Assembly (NCBI RefSeq): GCF_048544455.1
Contig: NC_133526.1
Span: 3,798,001-3,862,000, forward strand
Length of the DNA stretch: 64,000 nt
Origin: Silene latifolia
Lineage: Eukaryota; Streptophyta; Magnoliopsida; Caryophyllales; Caryophyllaceae
Direction of reading: 5' to 3'
The position numbers were made by a program, and so were the translations under genes. The notes under the pieces were generated by a model that was not told the origin of the DNA, did no database searches, and was given only the letters and a program-made list of their open reading frames with translations. Shown here piece by piece: positions 60,760-64,000 of this stretch; position 1 is the first letter of the stretch; every line of letters starts with the position of its first letter.

Positions 60760-61398
60760 GCTAGAGTTCCCTAAGACCCTTACCTGTCAATTGTACAGCT
60801 CTATTTTTGTCATACAACCATCCATATATACTTTCATGATAGGAGAGGTGTCGAATAGGTAACAGTCGGTACAAATTCAATACTCATATCGTTGAGTACC
60901 CAGGTTTATCACAAATGTGGCCGTAGATGTGAAAAGTCGAAGTAACATAGGCGTTGGTAACATGGTCCTAAAGTAGAACATCACCTGAACCTAAACCTCA
61001 CCTGTCCTCTCAAGGGTCAGTTGAATGCAATATCATCAGAAATAAACAGTTTACAAAGAATTGAGCCAGAAATCTAATTCACCCCGACAGGACTTGATAT
61101 TCGACAACAAGAACGATTCAGGAACGTTAATCACCATTTCCATTGATCACCACTCATCACTACCAGAACAAGACGATTTACAAATACTAACGAGAAATTA
61201 GACGCTTAAATAGCAAGGTCAAGAGCAAGACCAAAGTGGTAGAAAAAACACTACTAGTACATCATACACGTCACCTATATCAGTGAATCCAAACTAGAGG
61301 GACATACCAGAAATTCAGAATACTCGGAAAAATTCCTTAAATGTACCTTGAGGATGGTATTAGGTTTCTTTTTTTCTCTGGTATATACCGCCTTGCTA
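60760..61398. other. 3' flank and probable 3' UTR of the polyamine transporter gene
   Basis: No coding sequence recognised. The minus-strand transporter transcript must end here; no polyadenylation signal was singled out. Confidence 0.4.
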
Positions 61399-62820
61399 GG
61401 AGAGCAGAGATTGATAGTTGCCTTCATGCCCGTTTGGCTGCAGATCGGGAAGTCCTCTACTCACTGAAAATTTGAGTATTCTCTTCGCCTCCAAGTACTT
61501 GAGAGTAGGGTGTAGTACAAGCCCTATTGCCACAGCAATGAGGCTTACAACCATAACTTTGAAAGAAGCGAGAGCTAGAACAACACAAATCAATATGGTC
61601 GGAGGAACACACATTAAAATAGACCCGGTAGTCCCGAGAGGAATCTTGTAAGGCCGAGACACAGCTGGTTGTTTGATTCTCAGTATGATAAACGCGATAA
61701 ATTCAAGAATCATTCCAAAACAATATAAGAAGTTTTCGGCAGCTACTATCTCTTCGAAGCTTAACCAGGATAACAAAATCACACCTGAAGCAGAGAACAG
61801 TATTCCAATTAAAGGGGTTCCATGACGTGATCTCTTGGCAAATAGTTCGGGGATCATTCCTCGCTCTGCCATTCCCAAAAGTTGGAAGGAGTCGCTACTC
61901 ATTTCAGCCACGAACATTCCCATGTTGGACATAGCGGCCGCCCCTTGGACCCACCAACATAACCATGTCCCACCAATTATCTTGGCCAGGTCAGCAAAGT
62001 ACCCGTCTACCCACAGTTCCCTATTAAGAGGAACTGCCCCAGTGCCGGCTAAAAGAGGAAAGAAATAGGCGCAAACAACAAAGATGAGAGCGTAAAACAA
62101 AGCCTTCGGAAGAGTCTTCTTTGGGTTCTCCACTTCTCCAGCTAAAGTACTTATTGAGTCCCAGTAGTTTAGATTCCAGAAGAGTGTATTTAGATATAAA
62201 CCCCATTTGACATTGCGAAGATCGACTACGAACCATCTTGAAGGTTCTAAACTCGGTATAGCCATTAAACCCATGACAACAAAAGGAAGGATGGAAACTA
62301 CACCTAATAGGACAGCAACCCACCCAACAATGGTCATACCCCTATAGTTCATGTAAGTGAGGGCAAGAGTCAGAACTAGAACCGACAAAGTCCGTGGATA
62401 GCCTTGACCAACAATAGGAACGACCGACTTCAAATAGTCGAGAAAGAGGACAGGGTATAATGCATTATCAATCACCCCACTAAGCCATTTCATCCAACCT
62501 TGCTGAAAACCCCAGTAGTCTCCTAATGCGGCCGAGACCCAAACCACATAACCCCCGTTTTCAGGAAACATTGTCCCCATTTCTGCAGTAATAAGAGCTT
62601 CTGGCACACTCCATATGAAGGGAAATACTAAGAACCCCGCAAGGGCGAGGAGTGGTCCTGCTGCCCCAACACTGTCCTCAACTCCAAATGGGCCTCCAGA
62701 AACCTCATAGAAGATGAGGAAAACAAGTGGTAATATCGAAACCTTTTGACTTTTATTAGCCTTAGGGGAAGGTACATCATCATTGATAGTGGAATATTCT
62801 GCTCGATCGAAATGGCCCAT
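61396..62820 (-). CDS. Polyamine uptake transporter (PUT family, APC superfamily)
   Basis: A 474-residue amino acid/polyamine transporter with about 12 predicted membrane spans and no intron in the coding region. PUT proteins (RMV1, At1g31830 and relatives) import putrescine, spermidine and paraquat by proton coupling. The conserved first helix reads [20 protein letters not shown], with the GGPFG substrate-site break. Other family blocks are [58 protein letters not shown] and [10 protein letters not shown]. The tail ends [12 protein letters not shown]. Met 62820 ([15 protein letters not shown]) was chosen because a good acceptor (GAATGAGCAG) ends at 62845, making the upstream in-frame Met at 62919 intronic. 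A 5' UTR intron is therefore likely. Confidence 0.94.
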   Translation of the reverse strand: MGHFDRAEYSTINDDVPSPKANKSQKVSILPLVFLIFYEVSGGPFGVEDSVGAAGPLLALAGFLVFPFIWSVPEALITAEMGTMFPENGGYVVWVSAALGDYWGFQQGWMKWLSGVIDNALYPVLFLDYLKSVVPIVGQGYPRTLSVLVLTLALTYMNYRGMTIVGWVAVLLGVVSILPFVVMGLMAIPSLEPSRWFVVDLRNVKWGLYLNTLFWNLNYWDSISTLAGEVENPKKTLPKALFYALIFVVCAYFFPLLAGTGAVPLNRELWVDGYFADLAKIIGGTWLCWWVQGAAAMSNMGMFVAEMSSDSFQLLGMAERGMIPELFAKRSRHGTPLIGILFSASGVILLSWLSFEEIVAAENFLYCFGMILEFIAFIILRIKQPAVSRPYKIPLGTTGSILMCVPPTILICVVLALASFKVMVVSLIAVAIGLVLHPTLKYLEAKRILKFSVSRGLPDLQPNGHEGNYQSLLS

Positions 62821-62844
62821 CTTAACTGAGGGTTGCCTAAGTTT

Positions 62845-64000
62845 CTGCTCATTCAACAACAAAGTTACAACACAGTCAGTATTTGGTTTCCTCCACTGTT
62901 TCCACAAACCATAAAACATGCAATGTTTCAGACAAGTTAATCACAGCCAAACATGCCAAAAGGCACTCCAGATAACGGAAATCAGTCACACAACACCAGC
63001 AGCGGTGCAGCATTAAGTATTGTTCCAGCTCTACAAAACGAGGGTTTCTCGACTTCCCTTTGGACACAGCCTTTACCCCCGAACTCCCAAGTCCCAAATT
63101 AGTACGAGAGGTCAAGAGATTGTATTATTTTTCTTAAATGAAGCAGTAAGGTATCAAACAGAAAACTATTTGCATCATACGAAGGTATAACAACAATGAC
63201 AAAACTCCCCCCAATGTTTCAAGGGCTCCTAACCATGGCAGGGTAAAGGGAGTCGAATGTACGCGCATAAACCACTCGTTAGAAAACGCATAGAGAGGTA
63301 GCTTTTGAATGATCTATGATAATAATTGCCTTGATAATGAGCCATGCATTTGCACCTCATAATCTCCAGAAATGCCATAGTTTCCTCATCTCAATAACAA
63401 CACACAGAATAATAAACACTGGCTAATTGCAATATAAGCCAGTCAATTCACAAAACAATGCAAATTGTAGCTCACAAACAAAATACCCAAATGAAGAAAT
63501 CATTTAAATTGCAATAAAAAAAAGTCAACTCATTAAATTAGCTCACATTTTGCTGCATGAAGACATACCCACATAGTGACATAGATATATAACACAACTA
63601 AGTGCAATAAATTCACCGACTGAAAGAGTTATTTTGAGTTCCGATCAATAATAAAAGGGATAGGGAAAACACATAAATAGGCAACAAAAAAAATACTCTC
63701 TCAATAACTTAGTAAGAGACCGACCTTGGCAACTGCTTGAGTCGATAAAAAGGGGTTCAGTAGCCTCAATTACAAATCATAACACATTTTGCCTAAAAAA
63801 ACACATACCCAGATGAAGAAACTCCTCAATTTCAACAAAAACAAGCACAATTCACACGAAAGATCAGAATTTTTAGATGGGGTAGAGCAAAATTGAATAA
63901 CTAGGTAAGTTATTACACTTATTAGAGACGAAAATTAGATTAATGACAGTAAAATGAAATAAAAATACACCGATCATAACGAAATAAACAAAGGAAAATA
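62845..64000 (-). other. 5' UTR intron and upstream region of the transporter gene
   Basis: The acceptor before 62844 implies an untranslated first exon further right, possibly outside the window. The stretch contains an inverted SINE tail piece (63187-63250, TTTCAAGGGCTCCTAACC) and a lone end of the Mutator MITE family (CTCTCAATAACTTAGTAAGA, about 63699). No other gene seen. Confidence 0.45.

Noticed and set aside
62821-62919. Longer N-terminus for the transporter starting at 62919
   Set aside because: A strong acceptor at 62845 lies within it and the extension does not resemble family N-termini.
1-64000. tRNA or rRNA genes
   Set aside because: Only isolated box A/B-like pairs without a cloverleaf were found; these look like SINE heads.

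Overview
The window is nuclear DNA from a flowering plant: AT-rich, with spliced genes (GT-AG introns), long intergenic stretches and many small transposons. All recognised proteins have close eudicot relatives. The recurrent 9-mer TACGGAGTA and the repeat types would fit the order Caryophyllales (spinach, pink and beet relatives), but that placement is an inference from general familiarity, not a demonstrated match. No bacterial, organellar or CRISPR features were seen.

Genes from left to right. The 3' part of an EDR2-like START/EDR2_C lipid-binding gene (963-5830, +, cut by the window edge). A two-exon LURP-one-related gene (7132-8446, -). An intronless berberine-bridge-enzyme-like FAD oxidoreductase (9686-11257, -). 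A nine-exon plastid DUF1995 protein (12847-16618, -). A six-exon MYB-CC (PHR1-like) transcription factor (22107-24695, +). A four-exon NIP aquaporin (25492-27967, -). A conserved three-exon plant protein of unknown function (29646-32073, -). An intronless P-class PPR protein (37657-40140, +). The plastid Clp protease subunit CLPP4 (42803-47206, +). A two-exon non-RD receptor-like cytoplasmic kinase (54676-56078, +). A polyamine/amino-acid transporter (61399-62820, -). These are ordinary housekeeping, signalling and transport genes and do not form one pathway. From memory of Arabidopsis locus numbers, several look like pairs of near neighbours there (EDR2-like/PHL11; NIP5;1/At4g10390-type kinase; PPR/polyamine transporter), so the block may be an interleaved ancestral segment.

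The space between and inside the genes holds the less ordinary material. (i) Four elements with exact or near 8-bp target duplications and hAT-type ends whose whole interior is an array of one short degenerate word, a different word in each, plus about five truncated relatives. (ii) A Mutator-type element with a 9-bp target duplication carrying a broken captured GH81 endo-beta-1,3-glucanase fragment, with a Helitron nested in one arm. (iii) Four Helitron 3' ends. (iv) A pair of Mutator-type MITEs with exact 9-bp target duplications and a shorter relative. (v) A complete small TRIM retroelement. (vi) An aberrant LTR element with its LTRs facing outward as an inverted repeat, flanked by a 5-bp target duplication. 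(vii) Several other MITEs, SINE pieces and local tandem duplications inside introns.

Exon boundaries were placed by hand from reading frame, protein-family continuity and GT/AG signals. They should be reliable to the base where the protein is conserved, but no transcript data were available.
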